Positions 25,201-34,116 of a stretch of DNA of 64,000 nucleotides are shown here, in pieces. This DNA is from Gautieria morchelliformis (taxonomy: Eukaryota; Basidiomycota; Agaricomycetes; Gomphales; Gomphaceae): positions 1 through 64,000 of the forward strand of contig WHVA01000085.1 in the NCBI GenBank assembly GCA_015179125.1. Reading direction: 5' to 3'. Below the pieces are notes generated by a model that was not told where the DNA came from, did no database searches, and worked only from the letters and a program-made list of their open reading frames with translations. Each line of letters opens with the position of its first letter. The first letter of the stretch is position 1. The translations under genes and the position numbers were made by a program.

Positions 25201-26875
25201 AGACCCGATGAAACCAGTACTCGACCAAGTAACCGCATCGGTCGTAGATACTCTTTCGGGAGAGGCAAGGCTCTTTTACGATAGGGAATTCAGTTTCTTC
25301 AACGAAGTCACATCAATTTCTGGGAAGCTGAAACCTTTCATCAAAAAGACGAAGCCTGAGAAGAAGGTCTCTTGTTGCGACCACTTTAACCTGGCATGGC
25401 ACTGATACATACTTTGTAGGCAAAAATTGACGAGGAAATGGCAAAAATCGAGGTGGATGTCGGTGTTTACCTTCCCAGCAACCCGGATGGTGTGGTCGTG
25501 GATATTGACAAAAAGTCTGGGAGACCCTTACAAAGCCACGCAAAAGTTGGTAGCTCGCAAATGTCCTGCATGCATCCTGACATACGACGTAGGCGCCATT
25601 CATGGCTACTTTCAAAGTGCGCAAGAAACGCGTTATCGTTGATTCGGATCCAAATAGTGTATTGGAAGGCGAGGTGACAGGCTCCGAAACTCAAGTCGAC
25701 TACGACATTTGGCAGCAAGCGATTTTCAAGGTCGGAGACGATTGCAGACAGGATGTTTTAGCCCTTCAAATCATTGCTATGTTCAAAAATGTTTTCACAA
25801 GCATCGGGCTCACGCTTTACCTGTATCCATATCGCGTGACTGCTACGGCTCCCGGGGTGAGCTGCATGAAGCTTCCTTTGACTCTGAATAATCTTGTTGA
25901 ATCCTAGTGCGGCGTGATCGACGTCGTGCCCAACTCGACGTCACGGGATGAGATGGGGCGGGCTAAAATCAACGATTTATTGGCTTTTTTTACTTCCAAG
26001 TATGGGACAGAGGATACCATTTCTTTTCAGCGCGCTCGCCTGAACTTTATCCAATCCATGGCCGCATATTCTGTCGCTTGTTATATCCTCCAGGTTGGTT
26101 ACACTCGCTCGAGGTCATCTGGGGGTGACAGCTGAAACATTGGTCACAGATAAAAGATCGGCACAATGGGAATATCATGATAGACGGAGAAGGCCACATC
26201 GTCCACATAGGTGGGTGAATCGACATCAGATACCGCACAAACAATAGACTGACGTTGTCTAAATAGATTTTGGGTTTCTTTTTGATATAGATAAGTCCGC
26301 ATCTTTGGGATTTGAAATATGCTTATCTGAATCTTCCCATGTCCACGTCCAGGAGTGAGAATTTTCAGCTGAACATTCCGATTACAGGATGCTAATGAAC
26401 ACGTAGGGTGTTAAATTCGAGCCAAATTCGTTCAAATTGAATCATGAAATGGTGATGCTAATGGGAGGAAGATACTCACAGGGTTATACACTTTTCGTGA
26501 ATCTGACGATCAAAGCGTTCCTCGCAATTCGACCATACGCGGAGCAGCTGATAAGCACAGTACACTTGATGCTCGGCACAGGGTTACCCAGTTTCAAGGG
26601 CGAATCGACGATCAAACGGTTGCGTGATCGCTTTGCTCTGGGACTCAATGAGAGGGATGCCGCTGATTTTATGTTGAAAGTGGTCAAAAATGCCCATGAG
26701 AATGTTCGAAGCATGGTGTACGATGAATTCCAATGGGTCTGTTGATTTCGTGTTCATTGGTGTCCATGGCTGACCATGCTATTCTTTAGATGCAAAACGG
26801 TGAGGAAGAGAGCTCCCATCCTGCAGCATATCCAATCCTAATTTTTAATGCGCGTCAGGCATTCCATACGCATGA
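19233..26875 (+). CDS. STT4: Phosphatidylinositol 4-kinase III alpha (STT4 type)
   Basis: Makes phosphatidylinositol 4-phosphate at the plasma membrane. The start is read as a tiny exon ATGGATTG (19233-19240) joined across an intron to 19296, giving MDCLELNLHQLILSDLA, which matches the family N-terminus. Dozens of short exons encode the helical scaffold, then the PIK accessory domain (about 24560-25180). The kinase domain runs from about 25430: GDDCRQDVLALQIIAMFKN, YRVTATAPGCGVIDVVPNS, the catalytic loop IKDRHNGNIMID (about 26150-26180) and HIDFGFLFDI (about 26260-26290). After it, FEPNSFKLNHEMVMLMGGRY and the C-terminus FQWMQNGIPYA (stop 26873-26875) are typical of the family. The exon junction directly after FLFDI lacks an obvious GT donor (see findings). 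Estimated length is about 1,900-2,000 residues. One exon-intron piece is duplicated in inverted orientation at 17572-17736. Confidence 0.93.
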
Positions 26876-27085
26876 GTGCTTAGTCACCCTATGTACTGTA
26901 GTTACACCCAAGTAAAACAGGTCTTGCTCGACTTAGATTATACTAGCCTGCGGTAACGCGGGTGTCCAGTGAACTCTCACTGTCGGTTCTACTCTTAATC
27001 TGCTGCGCGTTCTGCTTTATCGGGTTCAGTATCGTTTGCGAACCCTTCGGGACTATCGCTGGAAGACGCGTTGCTTGCATCTTAG

Positions 27086-29569
27086 ATGTCGGCTTCACCA
27101 GATCAGTCCCCGCCACACCGTCGCGATGTGTTTGAGGGTTCACTTTCTGGTTCACAGACAAGGCCCTTTGTTCCAAAGCTACGATCCGATCCTTCACCTT
27201 GGCATCCCCTACCACGAAACCTGGCGGAATACCGCGAGAAAGAGGGCAAGGAGAGGCGAGAAGCTCGATTGCACGCTTTATGGAGACGGCTCCCGACGCG
27301 TCGACCGACCCTCAAACACGAGGATCAATGCATTGATGTCATACGCACGGGTCTGAATCCCGAGCGCGCGGAGCGTTTACGGGCCATGTATGAGGATGAG
27401 TTGATGCGGCGATGTGCCTCTGGTGGGACCACGTCTATCGACTGGAACGATTTTCTCGAATATGCAGACAGAAAGGAAGCAGGCAAGTCAAATGGAAACA
27501 TGTGTCGCATCTCCCACAAACAGTCGCCTCAATAGAACTATGGACTATATTCCACGATGAACTTGATCTCGATAATAATGGTCACTTAGATGCTGCAGAA
27601 TTAGCCGAAGCTCTGGGAAACGCAGGTGTGCAAACGCATTCAGCGAAGACTTATCGCATTTACTAAGCTATTCTTAGGAATTACCCTCACGCCGGCTACA
27701 TTGAGCGATTTCATGACGTTCTTAACTTCGTCTCCACATTCGCACGCAATCAGCTTCCCAGAGTTCCGTGATTTCCTTCTCCTGCTACCCCGTCATGCTT
27801 CAACAACTGAGATCTATAGGTGAGTCACCGCTCTATTCGTGCCACCCATGCCTGCCGTACGATACATCGTCTTAGATATTATGAGGTTAGGAAGTTTCTG
27901 GGAGATGACGGACGCGGGGCAGCCCGAGTCAATATGGAAGGTATGGCAAAGATATCCATCACTTGTCATTCGTTGTCACTCGTATTGAACCCTTTGATCT
28001 TCTAGGCGATGTTAGTCTCAGCGCGGAGGATCGACCACCGACTTTGAAGAAATCTGGGGCCAATCCTACTGTCAGTGATACTGAGCCTGTACTCACTTTA
28101 GGCGACGGATCCCTGGATGACGAAGACGGGTTCGACCAGGAGTTCGAACATGAGGTTGACGAGCACAGCTGGTTGATGGGTCACACCGCTCGGTATCTAC
28201 TCGCTGGCGGCGTTGCCGGGGCAGGTACACCTTGTCTTTAACATGGACGTGCTTTTCATGTTGAATATTGTGATATCGTCAGTGTCTAGGACTGCCACTG
28301 CGCCATTTGATCGCTTGAAGATATTTTTGATCACCCGGCCCCCAGACCTCGGTGGCCTTACCCCAGCTGCGGCACCCACGCAAGGCGCGAAAGCACTCGC
28401 TGGGGCTGTTGCTCGGTTGTACACCGAAGGTGGTGTTAGGGCATTTTGGGTTGGTCAGTTTGCGGCAGCTCTTCAGAATCCCTTATACTAAGAATTATAC
28501 CTCCAGGAAATGGTTTAAATCTCTTCAAGATATTTCCTGTTTGCATACTGCTTTCCTTTCGTACATTGGAAGTTTAACCCATTTGTGGGATGTGGCAGGA
28601 ATCCGCCGTCAAGTTCATGACATATGAGCAAACAGTCAGTTGGGAAGTTTTTCTTGTCTTGAATATGACAGAATTGGGAGGTAGAAACTGCTGTTCGCCA
28701 AACACTGGGATCTTGTTGAGGACCCACGCGACATTAGTGGAGTCTCTCGATTTATCTCAGGTGGTATGGGCGGGATAGTCAGCCAGCTCTGTGAGTATTA
28801 CTGACACATCATCTGTGGTTTGTAATGACTCCTTTATAGTCATATATCCTATAGAGACCTTGAAGACACAGGTTTGCCTATGGTCCTTCCCTGCCTAAGC
28901 GTTGTCTACACGTTTGATACAATGCGCTTTCACAGATGATGAGTTCTACGGGACACCAAAGACGGACTCTGGCAGTATCGATGAAGCGACTGTGGACACT
29001 GGGCGGAGTTCATGCCTATTATCGAGGCCTCACGGTGTGGCATGTTGCTCTGCATTTCCGCGGCTTCTAACCCAGCGTGTCTAGATTGGGATCATAGGTC
29101 CGTGAGTTAAGAGATCTACAGTTAGCGCGAGTAGTTAGTTTGAGACAATAGGTGTTTTCCCATACTCGGCTATCGACATGTCGACTTTCGAGGCATTGAA
29201 GCTTGCGTACTTGCGCTCAACGGCGAAGGAGGAGCCGGGTGTGTTGGCCATGCTCGCATTCGGCAGTATTTCAGGTAGTATTGGGGCAACCAGCGTTTAT
29301 CCACTAAACCTCGTTCGGACACGGCTACAAGCATCTGGAAGCTCTGGTCATCCGCAGAGGTATACAGGTGTCTGGGACGTGGCCGCAAAAACCATGGCCG
29401 CGGATGGGTGGCGTGGATTCTATCGTGGCTTATTTCCAACGCTAGCAAAGGTGGAATTTATCTTCCTTGAGGTCGAAACACGTCTCTGATGGGTAGCTTT
29501 TAGGTTGTGCCCAGCGTGTCGATCAGCTACGTGGTATATGAGAGTACGAAAAGGAGGCTGGGTGTGTGA
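27086..29569 (+). CDS. SAL1: Calcium-regulated mitochondrial carrier with EF-hand (SAL1/SCaMC type)
   Basis: Inner-membrane ATP-Mg/phosphate-type carrier gated by calcium through an N-terminal EF-hand domain in the intermembrane space. The first exons start MSASPDQSPPHR and carry a canonical EF loop, DLDNNGHLDAAEL (about 27560-27605), with weaker EF-like segments before and after it. The three carrier repeats follow. Signature turns are visible as PFDRLK (about 28300), PIETLK (about 28850) and PLNLVRTR (about 29300), each followed by a helix. Examples are ARYLLAGGVAGAVSRTATA at repeat 1 and FRGLFP-like YRGLFPTLAKVVPSVSISY at repeat 3. The C-terminus reads YESTKRRLGV (stop 29567-29569). Many introns. 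Substrate is inferred from family membership. The gene ends 82 bp before the convergent TMA17-like gene. Confidence 0.9.
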
Positions 29570-29650
29570 TTTGTTTATTTGTGCTTTCGTCGCTCTATGC
29601 ATACCCCTGTGCTATAATACCGCATACACTGTTTGGATAGAACCATTAAT

Positions 29651-30148
29651 TTACAGGAAGACTCCGCCACTTTCGGCAGCCGAGTCGATATCGCTTGACC
29701 CGTCCGCTGGTGACAAGACGCTCCGTTCTGGAGGGTCAGGAGGTCGTGCAACGTCGTAATGAGCGTTGGTGTGACGCGCAAGACCCTTGAGCTCCAAGGC
29801 AAGACGCAGCATGGACACCCGTTCTTCTTGAGAGGCTCTGAAGGGTGAGGCGAGTTGGATCTGTCTGATGGAATTTGGCCGACAGAACGCACATGACCGT
29901 TTTGTTTTCATCGAGTGCCTGTAAAATTATAGGGTCAGGATGCTCTTCTGCCCCTACACTTTCTTGGAGTTGTTGCTGTGTGTCTCGTAGATGCTCAAGA
30001 GAGTTCTGGAGGCGGGCGATCTCTGTAAGATGTGTGAGGTTATGCTAAGAGTCGTCGGGTTGGAGCCACCTGTTGTGATCACTGGAATTTCAAGCAAGGC
30101 TGCCTGCTCGACAGAAAATGGCTGAACGTGTCGTGGTTTGTACTCCAT
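29651..30148 (-). CDS. Small TMA17-like protein (proteasome-assembly-chaperone-like), tentative
   Basis: Short intron-containing gene on the minus strand. Exon 1 starts at 30148 with MEYKPRHVQPFSVEQAALLE and ends PVITT plus a split codon. Exon 2 gives EIARLQNSLEHLRDTQQQLQ, then DPIILQALDENKTVI. Exon 3 gives ASQEERVSMLRLALELKGL and an acidic tail ending SGGVFL (stop 29651-29653). Both introns use GT...AG and keep phase. The pattern (NSLEHL, a helix, ENKxVI, QEERVxxLR) resembles yeast Tma17/Adc17, which helps assemble the proteasome Rpt ring, but similarity is short and I am not certain. It is divergent from TspO copy 1, with 198 bp between start codons. Its 5' part is duplicated at 31317-31471. 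Confidence 0.6.
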
Positions 30149-30346
30149 CGACGTCACGTGACTGGACGCGAGCAATTTCAGGGGCAGAAAGTATACTTAC
30201 AGGGAGGGCCTAGCTCAGTTAACTTGCAACACAATACGCGGAGAAATGTCGGCAAAAGGTGTCGGATTTCCCACGATTTACTAGACATCCCAGTGCCCTT
30301 GACTAGCAAGAGGAACTCTGCGGTGACTTTCAAGCAAGTATCCACC
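30149..30346. promoter_or_regulatory. Bidirectional promoter between TMA17-like and TspO copy 1
   Basis: 198 bp separate the two divergent start codons. The segment contains cacgtgac (30155-30162), an E-box-like CACGTG. The equivalent position in the second unit is where the virus-like DNA was inserted, and that unit lacks the CACGTG and about 33 bp around it. No binding data are available. Confidence 0.5.
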
Positions 30347-31180
30347 ATGCTTTTTATACTGCCTGAGGTCCTTCTGGACATCCCCCGGAATCCGATTTTT
30401 GCAGTGGGGATTCCCATCGTCCTGGGAACGCTGTCTGGCGTGCCCATGCGGAAGCAAGTGAAAGGAGAATGGTACAAGGTATGTCTACCCTCACTCTTTT
30501 GTGGGATCTGATGAATCGGCGCGCATAGAATTTGGTGGTGCCTCCTGGACGTCTACCCCGCCTGGTCTTTCCGTTCGTCTGGACAGGTCTCTATGCGTCA
30601 ATGGGCTTTGCGTCGTCTCTGGCGGTCTTGTGCTATGATGATGGTGATGTCCCTAGTTTGCGGTACGTCGCTGTTGTTGGGTAAAGCTGATAGTCATGGA
30701 CTTGATCACCCCACGCTCTTAGTTCCGCGGCATATCATGGATTGAAACTGTACTGGTGCCAGCTGGCACTGAGTGTTGTGCGGATGCCACTCTTCCTTGT
30801 GTTTAAACAGGCGAGTTTGGTATTGTGTTCTATCTTGTGAGCTTATCGTGTGTCCAGCCGGGACTCGCAACCGCCAACAGCGCCTTGTTGACGGTATTGA
30901 GCTCTTATATGACGGTCAGTTTCCTTTTCTCATGTTCCACGTGCTCCCCAAGGAAGAGGCACTTCTGCGAACATGCAACTGATGGCGAGTCTAGATTGTG
31001 CTCGACAAACCCACCAATCACGGGGTATGATCTATTGCTCGGTGCGGGATGTTACTCACGATCATTTAGTCGACGTATTTCCTGGCGCCGTGCTGCGCTT
31101 GGTTGGCATACACGACATACTTGAGCGGTGGAATCTGGTGGTTAAACAGGGGTCGCCAGGTGGGAGATGAGAAACAGTGA
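30347..31180 (+). CDS. TSPO: TspO/MBR family membrane protein (copy 1, intact)
   Basis: Five-helix tryptophan-rich sensory/translocator protein that binds porphyrins and sterols in other organisms. The start at 30347 opens MLFILPEVLLDIPRNPIFAV, the first hydrophobic segment being PIFAVGIPIVLGTLSGV. After intron 1 comes the family signature NLVVPPGRLPRLVFPFVWTG followed by LYASMGFASSLAVLCYDDGD. The next exon gives GLKLYWCQLALSVVRMPLFL, then (after an intron with a possible GC donor) GLATANSALLTVLSSYMT. The last exon ends TTYLSGGIWWLNRGRQVGDE and stop 31178-31180; the GGIWWLNR end is typical. All exons join in frame by eye. A second, damaged copy lies at 36170-37001. Confidence 0.87.
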
Positions 31181-31316
31181 TCAAATACTATGGCTAGCTA
31201 CAACTTTGGCTACATGTCATTTATCAACTGTGCCCAGAGACAACTGTGCTCAGGGAATAGTCAGTTAACATAGAAACTGTCAGCCAAAGGTGCAAATATC
31301 ACTCCCCCTGATTCTT

Positions 31317-31471
31317 GAGAGTTCTGGAGGCGGGCGATCTCTGTAAGATGTGTGAGCTTATGTTAAGATCTTCGGGTTGGAGCCACCTGTTGTGATCACT
31401 GGAATTTCAAGCAAGGCTGCCTGCTCGACAGAAAATGGCTGAATGTGTCGTGGTTTGTACTCCATCAACGT
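31317..31471 (-). pseudogene. 5' fragment of the TMA17-like gene (tandem duplication remnant)
   Basis: Near-identical to 29999-30154. It holds exon 1 (start codon on the minus strand at about 31465, MEYKPRHIQPFSVEQAALLE), the first intron and the first codons of exon 2. It stops at the duplication junction at 31316/31317, where the last bases of the FEX 3' end from unit 1 are attached. It lacks the rest of the gene. Its upstream side ends at 31471, where the virus-like DNA starts only a few bases from the start codon. Confidence 0.85.
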
Positions 31472-31801
31472 ACGGGACTGCTCCGACGTTTCGATCCTAA
31501 CGCAGTCTGAACTCCAACGAATATACCTGACGCGTCTGCTGCTTGCATCCATAGAACGAGGGCAGAAGAAGATACACGTGATGTCTTTGGGACGATGCGC
31601 CGATCGTTTAGCCAACACTCTTCTCTCAGGTCTCGAGCATAAAAGCGACGTAAAGGTAATACGAATAGCCGCGTGTCATCCAGCCGCAGTCTTCAGGCGC
31701 ATAGGGGACTACGACAGCCCCATGACAAGCAGGCACGTCTTGGATAACGCAGGCTTTACCAAGAAACGACGTTGGTAAGGGCTGTCCTTCAAAGGCCGAA
31801 C

Positions 31802-32263
31802 ATGACAACGTACACGGAGGTGTTCAAAGCAACCAAGGACAAGGAATCCCTTAGGCAGCTTCAAAGCATCCTCTGTGCCGCAAACGAGTCCCAGACGACA
31901 CCGACGGCCAACGCGTTTACGTTTGTGCAGATTCAGCAGTCGGGCATGGCGAAATACCTCAAGGCAGCCCTCAACATCATGTGTATCATACGAAGGCTCA
32001 ACGGAACCCTTGAGCGCCGGATGCTGGAGACGCTTAGGTGCATAGAGAACATAGGATGGCCTTTGTTCAACGAGTCTGGGGAGTTTAACAAGACCCTGGC
32101 CGTGTATACGAGCGCACAGCCTCAGGCCCAGGCCGTGGATTGGTACTACACGCAGTATCGAAGCCTCAAGGCAAACAAAAAGACCGCTGTTGTGGAGTCT
32201 CTGCTAGACCTGAATCGCGAGGTCACGTCCGAAGACTGGCTCAGGATGTCCTCTGGCAAATGA
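31802..32263 (+). CDS. Virus-like ORF B, left-arm copy (unknown function)
   Basis: Intronless frame of about 153 residues beginning MTTYTEVFKATKDKESLRQL, identical to the right-arm ORF B at 33632-34093. See that entry for a description. It lies within the left inverted arm of the virus-like insertion. Confidence 0.55.
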   Translation: MTTYTEVFKATKDKESLRQLQSILCAANESQTTPTANAFTFVQIQQSGMAKYLKAALNIMCIIRRLNGTLERRMLETLRCIENIGWPLFNESGEFNKTLAVYTSAQPQAQAVDWYYTQYRSLKANKKTAVVESLLDLNREVTSEDWLRMSSGK

Positions 32264-32274
32264 TGCTGCCGAAC

Positions 32275-32302
32275 ACACACGTGTGTTTTTAAAAGAGCTC
32301 TT
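32275..32302. terminator. Palindrome pair after ORF B, left arm
   Basis: Contains ACACACGTGTGT (32275-32286) and AAGAGCTCTT (32293-32302), both perfect palindromes, separated by a short T/A run. It lies just after the left-arm ORF B stop and before the facing ORF A stop. It mirrors 33593-33620. Hairpin-like 3'-end signals between convergent genes are known in some large DNA viruses; a role here is inferred. Confidence 0.4.
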
Positions 32303-32878
32303 GGAAACCGCTGCACGGGGGCTCTGCTATGCATGTGCTTTAACGAGACTGACAAACTTGTGGTCCTGGTCCGGCGTCCAACCAACGGTCGTGACAGTCA
32401 CCTCGGCAAGATGCGCGTAGACGTTTCCGAACACACCCGAGGGTTCAAGAGGCAGGGGAACGGTGCCCTTCCTGTATGCCGTGACAAGGACCTCTGCGAG
32501 CTTACTCACATTTGCGATGCTGGCGTATGTCGCCGCTGCCCTGAGAACCGCTTTGCTGGCACGTGGCATAGAAGCCGCTTCCGTTTTCGTCGGCGGGGGT
32601 GTTATCCCGAACGACTGCGCATCAGCGGCTTTCGGCAAAGGGGACTCTGCTTTCGGCATGAGGACCGCCGGAACAGAGCGCGTAGGCTCCGGAGCTGGGG
32701 ACACAGACGAGGGCATGGGCATTATACGGAATATCTCCGTTGGCGTGGACGTGGACTCGACGACCCGGTTTGATGAGCCGCTTGCATTGAGGGCTTTGAA
32801 CGCTTCGGCTCCTATGCGCAACTCTTTGAGCTGATATGCGGCGATGCCGGCTCGCTACACCAAGGTTCTTCTCCAAAC

Positions 32879-33568
32879 ATGCCTCCACGAACCGAAGCAT
32901 TAAACGCAGCAAGGGAAGCGTGCCTTAAGGACATCACAACCACGGCAGAAGAAGGATTCAGAGGTACGTTGGACGCTGTCGAAAAGACCTTGGCTACGTT
33001 GGACGAAGAGGGCGTCAGACACGTGGACGGGGTTTCGAAGCTGAGGAGCGCCTTGGAGGAGCTGGCACGGTCCATGCGCATAGGAGCCGAAGCGTTCAAA
33101 GCCCTCAATGCAAGCGGCTCATCAAACCGGGTCGTCGAGTCCACGTCCACGCCAACGGAGATATTCCGTATAATGCCCATGCCCTCGTCTGTGTCCCCAG
33201 CTCCGGAGCCTACGCGCTCTGTTCCGGCGGTCCTCATGCCGAAAGCAGAGTCCCCTTTGCCGAAAGCCGCTGATGCGCAGTCGTTCGGGATAACACCCCC
33301 GCCGACGAAAACGGAAGCGGCTTCTATGCCACGTGCCAGCAAAGCGGTTCTCAGGGCAGCGGCGACATACGCCAGCATCGCAAATGTGAGTAAGCTCGCA
33401 GAGGTCCTTGTCACGGCATACAGGAAGGGCACCGTTCCCCTGCCTCTTGAACCCTCGGGTGTGTTCGGAAACGTCTACGCGCATCTTGCCGAGGTGACTG
33501 TCACGACCGTTGGTTGGACGCCGGACCAGGACCACAAGTTTGTCAGTCTCGTTAAAGCACATGCATAG
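32879..33568 (+). CDS. Virus-like ORF A (unknown function)
   Basis: Intronless frame of 229 residues starting MPPRTEALNAAREACLKDIT. The first ~90 residues are Ala/Glu/Leu-rich and probably helical (LDAVEKTLATLDEEGVRHVD). The middle is Ser/Pro-rich and probably flexible (MPSSVSPAPEPTRSVPAVLM). The end is again helical (KAVLRAAATYASIANVSKLA, then a short hydrophobic/aromatic stretch VTTVGWTPDQDHKF). No enzyme motif or membrane span was seen. The start lies in the 254-bp spacer and most of the body in the right arm. It faces ORF B, with 63 bp between stops that hold two palindromes. The layout would suit a structural or scaffolding protein, but that is only a guess. Confidence 0.55.
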   Translation: MPPRTEALNAAREACLKDITTTAEEGFRGTLDAVEKTLATLDEEGVRHVDGVSKLRSALEELARSMRIGAEAFKALNASGSSNRVVESTSTPTEIFRIMPMPSSVSPAPEPTRSVPAVLMPKAESPLPKAADAQSFGITPPPTKTEAASMPRASKAVLRAAATYASIANVSKLAEVLVTAYRKGTVPLPLEPSGVFGNVYAHLAEVTVTTVGWTPDQDHKFVSLVKAHA

Positions 33569-33592
33569 CAGAGCCCCCGTGCAGCGGTTTCC

Positions 33593-33620
33593 AAGAGCTC
33601 TTTTAAAAACACACGTGTGT
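33593..33620. terminator. Palindrome pair between convergent ORFs A and B
   Basis: AAGAGCTCTT (33593-33602) and ACACACGTGTGT (33609-33620) are perfect palindromes joined by a T/A run, placed between the stop of ORF A (33568) and the stop of ORF B (33632). Both transcripts could fold here. The arrangement fits a bidirectional 3'-end signal of viral style; this is inferred from position and symmetry only. Confidence 0.45.
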
Positions 33621-33631
33621 GTTCGGCAGCA

Positions 33632-34093
33632 TCATTTGCCAGAGGACATCCTGAGCCAGTCTTCGGACGTGACCTCGCGATTCAGGTCTAGCAGAGACTC
33701 CACAACAGCGGTCTTTTTGTTTGCCTTGAGGCTTCGATACTGCGTGTAGTACCAATCCACGGCCTGGGCCTGAGGCTGTGCGCTCGTATACACGGCCAGG
33801 GTCTTGTTAAACTCCCCAGACTCGTTGAACAAAGGCCATCCTATGTTCTCTATGCACCTAAGCGTCTCCAGCATCCGGCGCTCAAGGGTTCCGTTGAGCC
33901 TTCGTATGATACACATGATGTTGAGGGCTGCCTTGAGGTATTTCGCCATGCCCGACTGCTGAATCTGCACAAACGTAAACGCGTTGGCCGTCGGTGTCGT
34001 CTGGGACTCGTTTGCGGCACAGAGGATGCTTTGAAGCTGCCTAAGGGATTCCTTGTCCTTGGTTGCTTTGAACACCTCCGTGTACGTTGTCAT
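33632..34093 (-). CDS. Virus-like ORF B (unknown function)
   Basis: Intronless frame of about 153 residues; an in-frame upstream ATG at 34123 would overlap ORF C, so 34093 (MTTYTEVFKATKDKESLRQL) is preferred. The protein appears all-alpha, with few Gly/Pro. A moderately hydrophobic stretch, MAKYLKAALNIMCIIRRLNG, sits near residue 55, and the tail is basic and polar (YRSLKANKKTAVVESLLDLN, ending RMSSGK). I do not recognise it. It is read in the same direction as, and directly downstream of, ORF C, with 23 bp between them, so they could be expressed together. Confidence 0.55.
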   Translation of the reverse strand: MTTYTEVFKATKDKESLRQLQSILCAANESQTTPTANAFTFVQIQQSGMAKYLKAALNIMCIIRRLNGTLERRMLETLRCIENIGWPLFNESGEFNKTLAVYTSAQPQAQAVDWYYTQYRSLKANKKTAVVESLLDLNREVTSEDWLRMSSGK

Positions 34094-34116
34094 GTTCGGC
34101 CTTTGAAGGACAGCCC

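Larger units (their letters stand above)
29999..31316. repeat. Tandem duplication, unit 1 (uninterrupted)
   Basis: This unit runs from inside exon 2 of the TMA17-like gene (gagagttctggaggcgggcg) through the shared promoter and TspO to the last ~30 bases of the FEX 3' end (gcaaatatcact...cctgattctt). The second unit begins directly at 31317 with the same gagagttctggaggcgggcg and, after the virus-like insertion, ends at 37123 with cctgattctt. The copies differ by several percent by eye. The unit is important because it preserves the host site that is interrupted in unit 2 (30151-30190). Confidence 0.9.
31472..32820 (+). repeat. Left arm of perfect-looking inverted repeat (1349 bp)
   Basis: Reverse complement of 33075-34423. 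Both arms have exactly the same length, and all open frames read from them are identical, so I see no substitution or indel. The left arm starts at the host junction (31472) and ends cctatgcgca at 32820. It carries a whole second copy of ORF B and partial second copies of ORFs A and C. Confidence 0.92.

Noticed and set aside
33122-33562. 146-residue minus-strand frame and its left-arm twin at 32333-32773
   Set aside because: Arg-rich shadow of ORF A in another frame; both copies exist only because the arms are duplicated.
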